DNA from: Bacillota bacterium
GTDB lineage: Bacteria; Bacillota; Clostridia; Acetivibrionales; DTU013
NCBI GenBank assembly: GCA_023439545.1
Contig: JAEXNT010000036.1
Location: forward strand, 1-64,000
DNA: 64,000 nucleotides
Direction of reading: 5' to 3'
Shown: piece after piece, positions 8,555 through 17,988 of the stretch
Layout of the letters: every line of letters begins with the position of its first letter
How positions within the stretch are numbered: position 1 is the first letter of the stretch
Program-made: the position numbers and the translations under genes
The notes under the pieces: generated by a model
Seen by the model: only the letters and a program-made list of their open reading frames with translations
Database searches by the model: none
What the model was told of the DNA's origin: nothing

Positions 8555-9823
8555 TCAGACCAACAGAACATTCCATGCTTTAAGCAATATGATAAAAAAT
8601 ATTGCATCTATATCCGTAATTGAAAAAAGTACCCTAAATGCCACGTTCATAGACTTGCGCTTCCATGCAAAAGCCATAATAATAATCTGTACTGCAGTTA
8701 GTAAAACCATATAGAGCGGTAGGTGTGCAAATAATTTTCCGATTATTTCAAAACCGTATTTACCGATGAGTGGCATATATCTTAATATAAGATACAGGAT
8801 CAATAGCCCTAACATACTGTTTAACGCCGTTACAATCCAGGATATATGTAAAGTCTTGCCGTATGTTATCTTGCACCGGTTCTTTTTAAAGTAACCTGCA
8901 AGATAGAAGACCGGCCAAGCGACCAAAGGCGCCGCAAAAGCAAGTATGATTACAATAATCAGTCCTGTTTCCCCGCTAGAAAACTCTTTGAAAAAGTATT
9001 CCTTCATTGGCACTGTTGACTTTTTCACCGGAAATAGGTCATATAGGTTATAAAAATGTTTTCCTTTCTTCAATTCATCTTCCAGATTGAACTTAATACT
9101 GTAATCATAATTATGAAGATAGTAAACGTATATTTTTTTATTATTCAAATCATATATGTTCGAATAAATGGTCATATCTCCCTGGTGAGAATAATCAAGC
9201 AATTTACGAAAACGTTCCACAGATATGTCTCTACTGTTGCCTGTCAGTTCAGTATTAATAATTTTGTAACCATATCCCAACGCCTGAAAACTACCGCTCT
9301 TTTTCACAATGCTTAGTTCGTTTTTTTCCCTGTCCCATGAAACCACTGCAGATGCCCCCTGTTTATCCACATACATTATCCCGGCATCGGTATATCCGAA
9401 AATTTGATCATTATATTTTTTGTACATATCCAGAGCCTGATCAACTGTAGAGCACTCTTCAAGAATTTTCTCACTCAGACAGCCTTCATAATTAATTTTT
9501 CCGGGGGATCCGGGAGCCTTCCTACGGTCTGCAGATGCAACAAAGTCGAAAAACAGTCCTTTCTCATTCATACCGCCAAAAGGATATGCATCCCTGAATC
9601 CGAAAAATACCCTTCCGAATTTTCCTTTCTCCTCTGGTAAAAACCATACTTTAGCACCTTTATCGAGCACCTCTTTGTTTCCAGCCATTGTTACGGTGTC
9701 TTCATTATTTCCAACCACCGTAGCATTATCCTTGGTCACGTTAAAAATGGTACATGCTGAAACAGTTGAATGCCCGGCATATATTGCCAGTATTATCAAA
9801 ATAAAAGCGATTATCTTTTTCAT
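8555..9823 (-). CDS. Exported Ntn-type (choloylglycine hydrolase-like) amidase with C-terminal membrane domain
   Basis: About 422 residues. The signal peptide MKKIIAFILIILAIYAGHSTVSA ends exactly before CTIFNVT, so signal peptidase would expose an N-terminal cysteine, the nucleophile of Ntn hydrolases of the linear amide/choloylglycine type. NEDT and GGMNEKGLFFDF are motifs of that family (the second like the GMNEkGL of bile-salt and penicillin-V acylases). After about residue 300 come three to four hydrophobic helices, which would anchor it. Start: ATG at 9823 has AGAGGG six bases upstream. A longer reading frame to 9919 would bury the signal peptide. It follows the 1380-residue exported protein by 97 bases on the same strand. 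The substrate (acyl-amide, peptide, N-acyl amino acid) is unknown. Confidence 0.75.
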   Translation of the reverse strand: MKKIIAFILIILAIYAGHSTVSACTIFNVTKDNATVVGNNEDTVTMAGNKEVLDKGAKVWFLPEEKGKFGRVFFGFRDAYPFGGMNEKGLFFDFVASADRRKAPGSPGKINYEGCLSEKILEECSTVDQALDMYKKYNDQIFGYTDAGIMYVDKQGASAVVSWDREKNELSIVKKSGSFQALGYGYKIINTELTGNSRDISVERFRKLLDYSHQGDMTIYSNIYDLNNKKIYVYYLHNYDYSIKFNLEDELKKGKHFYNLYDLFPVKKSTVPMKEYFFKEFSSGETGLIIVIILAFAAPLVAWPVFYLAGYFKKNRCKITYGKTLHISWIVTALNSMLGLLILYLILRYMPLIGKYGFEIIGKLFAHLPLYMVLLTAVQIIIMAFAWKRKSMNVAFRVLFSITDIDAIFFIILLKAWNVLLV

Positions 9824-9920
9824 TTCAATCCCTCTGTTAAAACAAACAACGCTTATACCACTATTACTACATATATTTACATTTGTCTGAGTGGATAGTG
9901 CAGCTTTCAGGATATACATA

Positions 9921-12900
9921 CTAATCCCGTGGCTGGATGTATGTCAGATCATATATATTGCCGGTTATATCGATATCACTAATAGTCCTTGTCACAGACC
10001 TGCCGCCTTTATAGGCTGTCACCGTCAGACTGTACTGAGGCCTTAGCCGGTTGTCATCCCAATCCTTGCTGGACGGAGCGAGCGGCAGATTATACTCCCA
10101 ATAAACACTATTACCGCTTGCAGTGAAAGTCGAATCCTCCGGAAAACTTATTTCACGTCCGAAGTAATCGCTGTAATTGTATATATGCCCGTTCGGATCC
10201 GTAAACTCCATTGCCTCGAGCTCGGGGCTGAACCTTACCGTGACGCGGTCGGGATCACCTGTAGTACTTATATTGATCCTTACACATTCGAGCGATAGAA
10301 ATCGATGGGGCTCGTTTGTCAGGCGCTTACCCAGCATGTCCACCTGCCCGCGCCAGTGATTCCAATAACCTTCGATAGCTATGTCCGTGATGCTCAAATC
10401 CTGGATAATCACAGGCCCGCTGCATTTATAGGCAGAATTGCCCGCATAATCTGTAACTTGCATATGCAGGTACCATGTACCTTCCATAGCTATCGTAGAA
10501 GCTATGCTCTCACTGTTATCCTCAGGGTAGGCAATATTGGCCGAAGTCCATCCTGAAGCAGGCTTCGCCGTCGAATTGGTCCATTTGTACCGTATCGATC
10601 TTATTCCGCTTCCTCCCCTGTCGGCGGCAATTATGGACGCTGTCACAGAATCCTGGTATGTACCCGTATCCAATGATGAGGCTATGGTCGGCGCGATTTT
10701 ATCTATATTGTAAGTTCCAAACACTCTAAAACTGCCGTTATTACTGTAATTGTCGCTATTGTCCATGGCACGTGCGCAAAGATACCACTTGCCGTTTGCC
10801 GATTGAGAGGTTAGGGTTTCAAAGTCGGCGCCGGCCGCATTTTTTGAGGAATAGGCTGAAATGTCCGAAGGAGCCAAGGTCCAGACATAATCGAGCCTTT
10901 TTAGTCCGCTGCCTCCATCGTCATGCGCAGACAATGTAACTTGCGCGTCCGTATTCGACCACGAGCGCGATGCGGGAACAGCATCGATAACAGGCGGAGC
11001 CGTATCCAATACGACAAGCGTCCTGATGCAGGGCAGGCTCCATGTACCGCCGCTGTCCGTTACCTCCAGCGTAATCCTGTATTTGCCCACTCCCGAATCG
11101 GAATAATCCGTTTTACATATGTTTTTATCAGTATACTTGAATGCAGTATCGCCTATTTTTTCGATATTCCATTTCCTTTGTACAATCGTATACCCCGGAA
11201 CTGTAGCGAAGGATGTGTCGGTGACCGTAGCCGTTTGTGTTACGGGCAGCGGATCCGGACTGATTGAAAACTGTGCAACCGGCCTGCCCGGTATGCCGAC
11301 TATGACCGGCTCACTCCATACGCCAAGCCCGAATGGGCCGTCAATATCCTGGACCTCAAGGCTTAACAAGTAATTATTCCCTTTCGGTACGGTATAAGAT
11401 TTCGTAAGTCCGTCGTTTTTGGTGTACTTCCATGAAACATTGCCCTCAGGAGTTATTGCCGCAATCCCCCATATCCTTTTTACTATCCCCTTGTCGGCTC
11501 TCGAAGTATGATCCGGATCAAAGCTGTAATTCGGGTCGTTAAGCACAATATTGTATGCTATGCCCAGATCGGTAACTTTTACTTCGTAATCAGCAACGGG
11601 CTTGCGGTGTACATTGAGGTATCTGGCAACGACATTGCTGTTACGGTCGTAATCAAGGAAATCGGCATTATCTCCCTTCGGTTTATCACGAACCTGCAGC
11701 TTTACTTTGTATCCTCCCACTTTACCGACCTGACCGCCGTACTCATCCGTATCGATAAAAGAAGTTACAGGCTCTGAAAGTGTTTTTCTATCCAATGAAA
11801 AGTATCCGGCAGAATTGTCGTAGGGTACCGCTGCGCCTGAATTGTCCAGGAAATGAAACGGATCATGTTCATAAACCCACATGCTGTTGTACGGATCGCT
11901 TTCAATGTCCGAATAAAAGACCGTTGGGGCTTCGATTTCATCATTTACGAGAAAATAATCATTAATAAGCCGCGGAGGCCGCATGGAGTTGCTTATTATG
12001 TAATCCGCCAGGCTGTTCATTGCGGCGTCGATATTTGAAATATCGTAAAAAGCGCCTTTTCCGTTATTGAGAGTATTCAGATTCTTAAGCTGGGCCGAGT
12101 TGGATGAAGACCCAATTCCAACGGTTCTGATATTGCTGTTTCCTAGCATATCCAATATCCCCGATATGGTCGAAGGATCTGACAGCTCAGGTAATACCGC
12201 ATCGCTCAACTCTACGAAATACTGGTCGTTTTCGTCTTTAAAAGGGGCGCCGGATAAAACTTCATCATAAGGGTACGCTCCTGAAACACTAGCATTAAAT
12301 CCGGTGAAAGATGGTGTGTTGCGATTCTCTTTCCACACATCGCCATTGGTCTTAATGTAATAGAAAGTGTCTGAATCAAGTGAATTCATTGTGTATATAT
12401 CTCCATTCGACCCATACGTTCCCCAGTTATTGCCGAAATAAGTCGGTTCATTATATAAATTATAGATCTTTCCGTCAGTACCAAGGCATTTTACCTTTCC
12501 CGGGCTTGCAAATATATCTATCAGTTTTGGCGTTTGAGTGCCGGTATATATTTGGTATGGAGTATCCCCTCCCGGGTAATATAAATCCCGATCGTCTTTA
12601 TAGACGTGAAACGCTAAAATCCAAGCTGAACCATCTTTTTTTAAATAGCAAAGATTGCTCTCACCATAGCCATAGCCGTTACCATCGGAAAAATATATAG
12701 AGAATGCCGATGCGTTTGAAGATGCTGAAATTTTCGAAACGTTGGTGTCAATTTTCTTTGAATCAACGTGCATATGGCGACTGTCTGTACACATCGTACC
12801 CGATACCATGTACATATTTCCGCTTGAATCAAGGGCAATAGCGCCATGCCCACCGGCTGCTATTTGCACAATTTTTTTAAGTATGCTGCCACCTTCCAGC

Positions 12901-14063
12901 TTTGCCTGTGTGGGAACTGCTTTAGACCAACTGTATCCAGTGTTATCCTCTGACATTCCATACTGAAAATGATCGCTGCCCCAGTACCATACTGTACCGT
13001 CATTTCGCAGTGCATAAGTAGCAGAATTTGTAGCTGCTACCATCTTAACGTCACCAAGATAACTCTGCCCCGTGTCTCCGCCGGGTACCTTTTTCGGATA
13101 TGTTGAGTCTGTCCATGTGTAGACATAGCCAGCGGCGTCAACTGCCCAAAATGCATATCTCCCACATTTTATATCAACGACATTATTAAGATATCCTACT
13201 CCGTTTTCACCTACGACCCTTGTGTTAGCGGTTAGATCCCATAACGAACCATCAGGCTTTAATACCAATGGATGTGTATTACCTCCACCATTATAGCTTG
13301 AAAGGACTTTAGCGCCGACAACAGAATTATACGTACCGGTATTTATATTTACATTTGAGTTTATATCATTTGCCGCCAGTTTCGGCTTGATTATGGCTTC
13401 ATACTTTGTTTTGACAAGGTCGGCCGTAACCGGGCCAAGTCCGACATTGAAAAAGAGGTCGATATTTATATTATCTGCAATGTAATTTGCAAGTCGGGTA
13501 AAAGCTGTGTCAAGGTTGGTATTTGAAATATAAAAGCCTTTTCCGGAGTTGTTTATAAGCTTTTCAATGGCGGCTTGATTGGTTGAATTGCCAATACCAA
13601 CGAATGTTATTTCATTGTTGCCAAGGTTACTTATAATATCTGTAAGCTTGAAATTATCGGATAATTCAGGGAATGCACCGTTATTTACAGCAACATAATA
13701 CCTTTCGGAGCTTTCTCCCCACGTGACTTTCGGCAGCAATTCATCGAGCCCTCCGGCTGAACTTGTTACATTATACTTGGCTTCTATACCCACTGCAGCC
13801 AATATGGGATCGACTAAACCGCTGAGCTTGCTTTTCACAGAAGAGACAGAGTATGTTCCTTTGCCAAGTACAACAACGATGTCGGCCTTTTGCTTTCTGG
13901 TAAAGCTGTAATCGGTAACCGGAGCAAGATTGTCATTATCTATTGAAAGTGCCGAATCTTGTGAATAGTCGTTGTACACAGCCACAGCCAAAGTTACCGG
14001 CCCTGAAAGTAATATAAGCATGACTACGGAAACCAAGAAAACAGGTATTTTATGTGTTTTCAT
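9921..14063 (-). CDS. Very large exported protein: vWA-like, inserted RCC1-like propeller, PKD/Ig-like repeats
   Basis: 1380 residues with a signal peptide (about 1-30). Residues about 60-200 look like a von Willebrand A fold starting ADIVVVLGKG, but the DxSxS metal site is absent. A second copy begins at IDLFFNVGLGP (about 202) and is interrupted at about 255-595 by RCC1-like repeats (for example LRNDGTVWYWGS and ALDSSGNMY). It resumes at DQYFVELSDAVLPELSD, matching the first copy's ERYYVAVNNGAFPELSD. From about 700 on come PKD/Ig-like modules (VAQFSISPDPLPVTQ; PPVIDAVPASRSW). No sortase motif or transmembrane anchor is seen at the C-terminus. ATG at 14063 has GGGG eight bases upstream; a start at 14096 would hide the signal peptide. 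It is third in a run of exported proteins. Function unknown; probably surface binding or sensing. Confidence 0.8.
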   Translation of the reverse strand: MKTHKIPVFLVSVVMLILLSGPVTLAVAVYNDYSQDSALSIDNDNLAPVTDYSFTRKQKADIVVVLGKGTYSVSSVKSKLSGLVDPILAAVGIEAKYNVTSSAGGLDELLPKVTWGESSERYYVAVNNGAFPELSDNFKLTDIISNLGNNEITFVGIGNSTNQAAIEKLINNSGKGFYISNTNLDTAFTRLANYIADNINIDLFFNVGLGPVTADLVKTKYEAIIKPKLAANDINSNVNINTGTYNSVVGAKVLSSYNGGGNTHPLVLKPDGSLWDLTANTRVVGENGVGYLNNVVDIKCGRYAFWAVDAAGYVYTWTDSTYPKKVPGGDTGQSYLGDVKMVAATNSATYALRNDGTVWYWGSDHFQYGMSEDNTGYSWSKAVPTQAKLEGGSILKKIVQIAAGGHGAIALDSSGNMYMVSGTMCTDSRHMHVDSKKIDTNVSKISASSNASAFSIYFSDGNGYGYGESNLCYLKKDGSAWILAFHVYKDDRDLYYPGGDTPYQIYTGTQTPKLIDIFASPGKVKCLGTDGKIYNLYNEPTYFGNNWGTYGSNGDIYTMNSLDSDTFYYIKTNGDVWKENRNTPSFTGFNASVSGAYPYDEVLSGAPFKDENDQYFVELSDAVLPELSDPSTISGILDMLGNSNIRTVGIGSSSNSAQLKNLNTLNNGKGAFYDISNIDAAMNSLADYIISNSMRPPRLINDYFLVNDEIEAPTVFYSDIESDPYNSMWVYEHDPFHFLDNSGAAVPYDNSAGYFSLDRKTLSEPVTSFIDTDEYGGQVGKVGGYKVKLQVRDKPKGDNADFLDYDRNSNVVARYLNVHRKPVADYEVKVTDLGIAYNIVLNDPNYSFDPDHTSRADKGIVKRIWGIAAITPEGNVSWKYTKNDGLTKSYTVPKGNNYLLSLEVQDIDGPFGLGVWSEPVIVGIPGRPVAQFSISPDPLPVTQTATVTDTSFATVPGYTIVQRKWNIEKIGDTAFKYTDKNICKTDYSDSGVGKYRITLEVTDSGGTWSLPCIRTLVVLDTAPPVIDAVPASRSWSNTDAQVTLSAHDDGGSGLKRLDYVWTLAPSDISAYSSKNAAGADFETLTSQSANGKWYLCARAMDNSDNYSNNGSFRVFGTYNIDKIAPTIASSLDTGTYQDSVTASIIAADRGGSGIRSIRYKWTNSTAKPASGWTSANIAYPEDNSESIASTIAMEGTWYLHMQVTDYAGNSAYKCSGPVIIQDLSITDIAIEGYWNHWRGQVDMLGKRLTNEPHRFLSLECVRINISTTGDPDRVTVRFSPELEAMEFTDPNGHIYNYSDYFGREISFPEDSTFTASGNSVYWEYNLPLAPSSKDWDDNRLRPQYSLTVTAYKGGRSVTRTISDIDITGNIYDLTYIQPRD

Positions 14064-14111
14064 AGTAATTCCCCATTTCGCCGCTGTTGCGGGCATTAAA
14101 AATATTCTCCA

Positions 14112-16451
14112 TTAAGGAATGTAGGATTCTTTTACCGTAACATGAACCTGGTACTTACCGACTTCCTCGGTCAAATACTCATACGTTTTTACTTTATCGA
14201 TTTCATTGCGGTCCGACGTTTCGGATATCACTATCGTCGTATCGGCTGCATCGCCAAATATGCCGTTATTATTGGCGTCGTATATAGCCCATATTTTTCG
14301 GTAGCTAATAAAGTCGCCATCAGGTGAATAAGACTCGTCGTTCACGGTAATTTTAGCGTAATTGACGTCATTGACTATCGTTTCACGGTATATTATCTGG
14401 TCAGACTTGAATTGGGCCACAGGCAACAGATCCGGCTGCACGGTTATACGCTGCGTTTCAGAGTCGGAATATCCGGCGGTGTTTGTTACGTTGAGGGTAA
14501 TATCGTATTGGCCGGCCTTGGTAAACGTTAGCATGACAGAATTTAAGCCACTCAGATTTGCTGACGTGAGAGGATCGCCGGTCACATTTTCCTTTACGGT
14601 TGATTTCTTTGTAATCTTATAAATGCCGTCGGCAGAGGCTCCCGATCCATCGACCGGCGTTACCGTCCATTTGTTTTTTGAGGTTGTAAGAGGGTATCTG
14701 GTTGGGCTTGAGCTGGAATTGGCAATCGAGACGATGCGCATTTCCTTGCGGGTGCCCGTAATCTTGAAATGAGCGTCCGGTGTGGGCGGTTCCACCGTTA
14801 TAGTAACCCTGGTATATCCGGAGGCTCCTTCATCGTCTACAACAACCAATAGGATCGTGTATTGGCCCACTTTTGAATAAACCACATCACCGTAGGGCTC
14901 TTCGGGAAGATTTTTATCAGCGCCCTGTACATTCCATATATAGCGTACTATTGTTCCGTCCGGATCATAGGAGCCTGTCCCGAAAATAGTTATCTGATCG
15001 CCTGCTTTAACTGTGGCCGGGGCCGAAATATCAGCGACAGGCGGTAAGTTGGTCACCGGAGGAGGCGGCGGTACGCCCTTGTATAAGGTTACCGAGCAAT
15101 ATTCCGTAGCGCTTTGCAGTACCTGGCCGTTTACAGTCACATATGAAGCTACGGCGAATTTTTGCGTATAGCTGTCAGCCGACTTGAGAACGCCTGCCTT
15201 TACGGTAAAGGTTTTTTGTGACGTTTGCGACAGACCGAGGCCTAAAGTATATGTAAAAGCTTTATATTGGTCATCCGAACCCGAAGGATCTTTGCGTAAA
15301 TGATTTTGCCACCGGGTAATTTTACTCGTATCTGTATAGTTTTTCAACGTGCCTGTTACCGATACTGATATGTTAATAGTCTCGTTTGAATCAATCTGTG
15401 CCTGGGTGACCATTTTGTCGCCGTCCGTGGACGGTTCGGCAATAACGTAGGCGCCTTGAGGGGCCTGGCTGATATTTAATGTGACTTGCGCTGAGCTTGA
15501 CTTTTCCGGATATGCTATTTTACCGATCCTATACCAAACTGTGAGCTTTACGTTGTAGCTTCCTATGCCGAGTTTCGGAAAAACTGGCGAAACCATGCCC
15601 TCGCCTTCTGTTATACCAGACCATGACGAGGATGAAACGGCCTTATATTCCCACTTGTATATCTCGCCGTCTACTTCAGGAAAATTTGATAAGCTGCCTG
15701 AACCCGGAAATTCGGATTTGTCGCCTGATAAAGCAATAATATCGTTATCAAAATAAGATAATGTCTGGTTGTCAACAATAGTACTGCCTCTAGAAATATG
15801 TGCTTTTGTAGGGCCTAAATCCTCATCTGGTATATGCATACCTTCAATGTAGCACGGTACTCCAAAAAACGTATCAATATCGGGCTTATTGGCCCAATCT
15901 CTTACAGCTTTGATTGCATTAGTAGTAAAATAGTCTTTCCCCAATTGTGCCGGTGAGTTTGTGTCGTGCTTAACGAAAGTACCGTTATCTCTCATGTCGG
16001 CTAATGGTTCACCGTCTTCAACGATTGTCATAATCGCGTCAAAATCCAAAGTATTATCAATGCCCCAAAGCTTGTCGAATTCGTCTTTATGACCGGGATT
16101 TACCTCGTTAAGTCTGGTAAAAATCGATTTATATAATACTCCATTATACTTTTTATCGTTATGTGCCGGTATTTCAAAGTATGTAGTAACATAACCCTCA
16201 CCTGCAGGTTCGTCTTCAAATGGTACGGTTTTTACCATAGCAGGTTTATAAATGTTAGTCCTATATTTAACGGTATAACCTATCACCCTGTACTTTGTAC
16301 TGTGCGTAGCTTTTTTTACCGGGGCAGATTGGTAATATACAACGTCCTTATTTTTATTGTACTTAAATTCTTTTGTATCAGCGGAAACCCTCAAAATGAA
16401 TATGCTAAACAATAATGCTATAATGAGCATATAAAGAACGAGCTTTTTCAT
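14112..16451 (-). CDS. Exported PKD-domain surface protein
   Basis: 779 residues with signal peptide MKKLVLYMLIIALLFSIF. The N-terminal ~210 residues form a domain I cannot name. Next come Ig-like strands, then a proline hinge (PPPPPVTNLPPVADI) and at least one canonical PKD domain, recognised by YDPDGTIVRYIWNVQG and VVDDEGASGYTRVTI, followed by two further PKD-like modules (DAHFKITG; PVAQFKSD) up to the C-terminus. Such arrays serve as stalks or binding modules on cell-surface proteins. GGAGG lies six bases before the ATG. It is 10 bases from the CuAO-N gene upstream and 48 bases from the 1380-residue gene downstream, so the three are almost certainly one transcript. No catalytic motif was found. 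Confidence 0.82.
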   Translation of the reverse strand: MKKLVLYMLIIALLFSIFILRVSADTKEFKYNKNKDVVYYQSAPVKKATHSTKYRVIGYTVKYRTNIYKPAMVKTVPFEDEPAGEGYVTTYFEIPAHNDKKYNGVLYKSIFTRLNEVNPGHKDEFDKLWGIDNTLDFDAIMTIVEDGEPLADMRDNGTFVKHDTNSPAQLGKDYFTTNAIKAVRDWANKPDIDTFFGVPCYIEGMHIPDEDLGPTKAHISRGSTIVDNQTLSYFDNDIIALSGDKSEFPGSGSLSNFPEVDGEIYKWEYKAVSSSSWSGITEGEGMVSPVFPKLGIGSYNVKLTVWYRIGKIAYPEKSSSAQVTLNISQAPQGAYVIAEPSTDGDKMVTQAQIDSNETINISVSVTGTLKNYTDTSKITRWQNHLRKDPSGSDDQYKAFTYTLGLGLSQTSQKTFTVKAGVLKSADSYTQKFAVASYVTVNGQVLQSATEYCSVTLYKGVPPPPPVTNLPPVADISAPATVKAGDQITIFGTGSYDPDGTIVRYIWNVQGADKNLPEEPYGDVVYSKVGQYTILLVVVDDEGASGYTRVTITVEPPTPDAHFKITGTRKEMRIVSIANSSSSPTRYPLTTSKNKWTVTPVDGSGASADGIYKITKKSTVKENVTGDPLTSANLSGLNSVMLTFTKAGQYDITLNVTNTAGYSDSETQRITVQPDLLPVAQFKSDQIIYRETIVNDVNYAKITVNDESYSPDGDFISYRKIWAIYDANNNGIFGDAADTTIVISETSDRNEIDKVKTYEYLTEEVGKYQVHVTVKESYIP

Positions 16452-16461
16452 AGATTCCTCC

Positions 16462-17661
16462 CTATTTATCGTGGCTTAATTTATTGATATTTAGGTAGAA
16501 TCTATTATCATACGTATAATAAGAATGAGGCCACAAATCATGATACTTGGACATAAATATTTCACATTGTATTTCAAGGTCTGAATCATACCATTTATTT
16601 AACTCATATTCAGGCAACGAATGATCTTTAAAATACTGCTTATCGACCGATTCAAACATAAATTTGAGCCTGCCCCTCAACCTGTTTTCTCCGTTCTTAC
16701 TTAAATAATAGAGAGATGTATCAGTAAAGAATTCAGCTTTTTGAATGATCTTATATTTTTTTATATCCTCATACCTGTGTGCTATTAAGTTTACATCAGT
16801 AGTAACCTCGCCTGTTTCACTTAAAGGCATAAAGTAATAGCGGTATTTTTGAATAAAATCATTGTCTAGTGTTCTATAGTCAACAGAATTTTCGACTTCT
16901 AACACAGACTTTGCTGCTATACATATTCTCTTTATTTCTTCTACTCCAACTCTTTCTATGGATTCTGAATTAGATATATACATATTAATTCCTACTCCAT
17001 CTATTCTGTGTTTTAGCTCCCCGTCCTTATCATCCTTGTATGCCTTCAGTTCCGCAAGAATATCTTCCGGAATCGGCGTCAATTCGGCGATATATGGTTG
17101 AAAATCCGCTGACGCAGGCATTAATACATTTATGTTGTCTGTAGGCTCCGCATCATTTCTCGTCTTATCCTCAGCAGCTTGCGCTTTAATACTTATCACC
17201 ACAGTATTCGCATTATTATCCCAGCCTACGGTTCCCCCGAGTTTTTCAAAAAGGAATTTCACCGGCACATAAATTTTGCCCTTGTTATTCACCGCATTTT
17301 CCCCCATTGCAAGGGATTTTCCGTTAACAAGAACGAACTTGCGGCCTGCCTGGAACACAAGTGCAATATTGTTCAATTCCACTTTTGCCTCTTTGGTGCT
17401 GTTGATGTATTCGACGGAAGCGCCAACAGCTTTTGAGGCCTCTGCTAGAGGTACCATGATGCCCGAAGCGCATTTGTAAGGGTTATACCCTTTCAAGTCG
17501 GCGAAATTATTGTTTATCTTCAATTTTATCACGGCATTTGCGGCATTTGCGGCATTTGCGGCATTTAAGTCTGCAGCATTTACCACTTTTGCAGCGTCTG
17601 CGGTAATGCACGCCACAAGAATTATTGATAACACGATCAAAACATGAATGAACTTTTTCAT
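16462..17661 (-). CDS. Exported protein with copper amine oxidase N-terminal (CuAO-N1) domain
   Basis: About 399 residues. The signal peptide runs from MKKFIHVLIVLSIILVA and is followed by a repetitive Ala-Asn stretch (NAANAANAANA) coded by a 9-bp tandem repeat. Residues about 55-155 match the CuAO-N1/stalk domain of clostridial surface proteins: MVPLAEASKAVGASVEY, then VNGKSLAMGENAV, NKGKIYVPVKFLFEKLGG and NTVVISI. This domain is structural and does not imply amine oxidase activity. The remaining ~240 residues match nothing I know. ATG at 17661 has AAGGAGG seven bases upstream, which rules out the longer frame to 17703. First gene of the exported-protein operon; a consensus promoter lies about 160 bases upstream. 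Confidence 0.85.
   Translation of the reverse strand: MKKFIHVLIVLSIILVACITADAAKVVNAADLNAANAANAANAVIKLKINNNFADLKGYNPYKCASGIMVPLAEASKAVGASVEYINSTKEAKVELNNIALVFQAGRKFVLVNGKSLAMGENAVNNKGKIYVPVKFLFEKLGGTVGWDNNANTVVISIKAQAAEDKTRNDAEPTDNINVLMPASADFQPYIAELTPIPEDILAELKAYKDDKDGELKHRIDGVGINMYISNSESIERVGVEEIKRICIAAKSVLEVENSVDYRTLDNDFIQKYRYYFMPLSETGEVTTDVNLIAHRYEDIKKYKIIQKAEFFTDTSLYYLSKNGENRLRGRLKFMFESVDKQYFKDHSLPEYELNKWYDSDLEIQCEIFMSKYHDLWPHSYYTYDNRFYLNINKLSHDK
17532..17566. repeat. 9-bp tandem repeat, about 4 copies
   Basis: Unit CGGCATTTG, four consecutive copies (the last 8 of 9 bases). It is in frame with the CuAO-N gene and codes for Ala-Ala-Asn on the minus strand, just after the signal peptide. 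Slippage would add or remove whole three-residue units without breaking the frame. Confidence 0.9.
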
Positions 17662-17826
17662 AAAGTACCTCCTTAGGTGCATATAAAGCACCATATTTTT
17701 CAACTAGTGAACATTAGAGCTTATGAATCTACATTTGATGATATTTCTCTGCCCTAAGTATTATTGAAGTATCGAATATTAAGTCGATATTAATAATGTT
17801 GTTGTAAGATTATGACCTCTTTTACC

Positions 17827-17855
17827 ATTATATGTAAAATGCATTAACATGTCAA
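17827..17855 (-). promoter_or_regulatory. Consensus sigma-A promoter of the exported-protein operon
   Basis: Minus strand TTGACA (17855-17850), a 17-base spacer, then TATAAT (17832-17827): a perfect match in both boxes and spacing. It implies a leader of roughly 155-160 bases before the ATG at 17661. That leader is AT-rich and I recognise no riboswitch in it. Confidence 0.8.
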
Positions 17856-17932
17856 TTACATATTTTCAACAAAAAAATCGTAAGCGTATCAAGCACTTGC
17901 GATTTCCCAATACAAATCCGCTATGTTCCAAC

Positions 17933-17960
17933 AAAAAAAGCAACAGCCATAAGCCGTTGC
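17933..17960 (-). terminator. Rho-independent terminator of the corrinoid operon
   Basis: Minus strand hairpin with GCAAC/GTTGC outer stem and GGC/GCT inner region (17960-17940), followed by seven T (17939-17933). It lies 29 bases after the cobS stop and ends that operon. Confidence 0.8.
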
Positions 17961-17988
17961 AAAATAACGTTGCCACGTAATATAAAAC

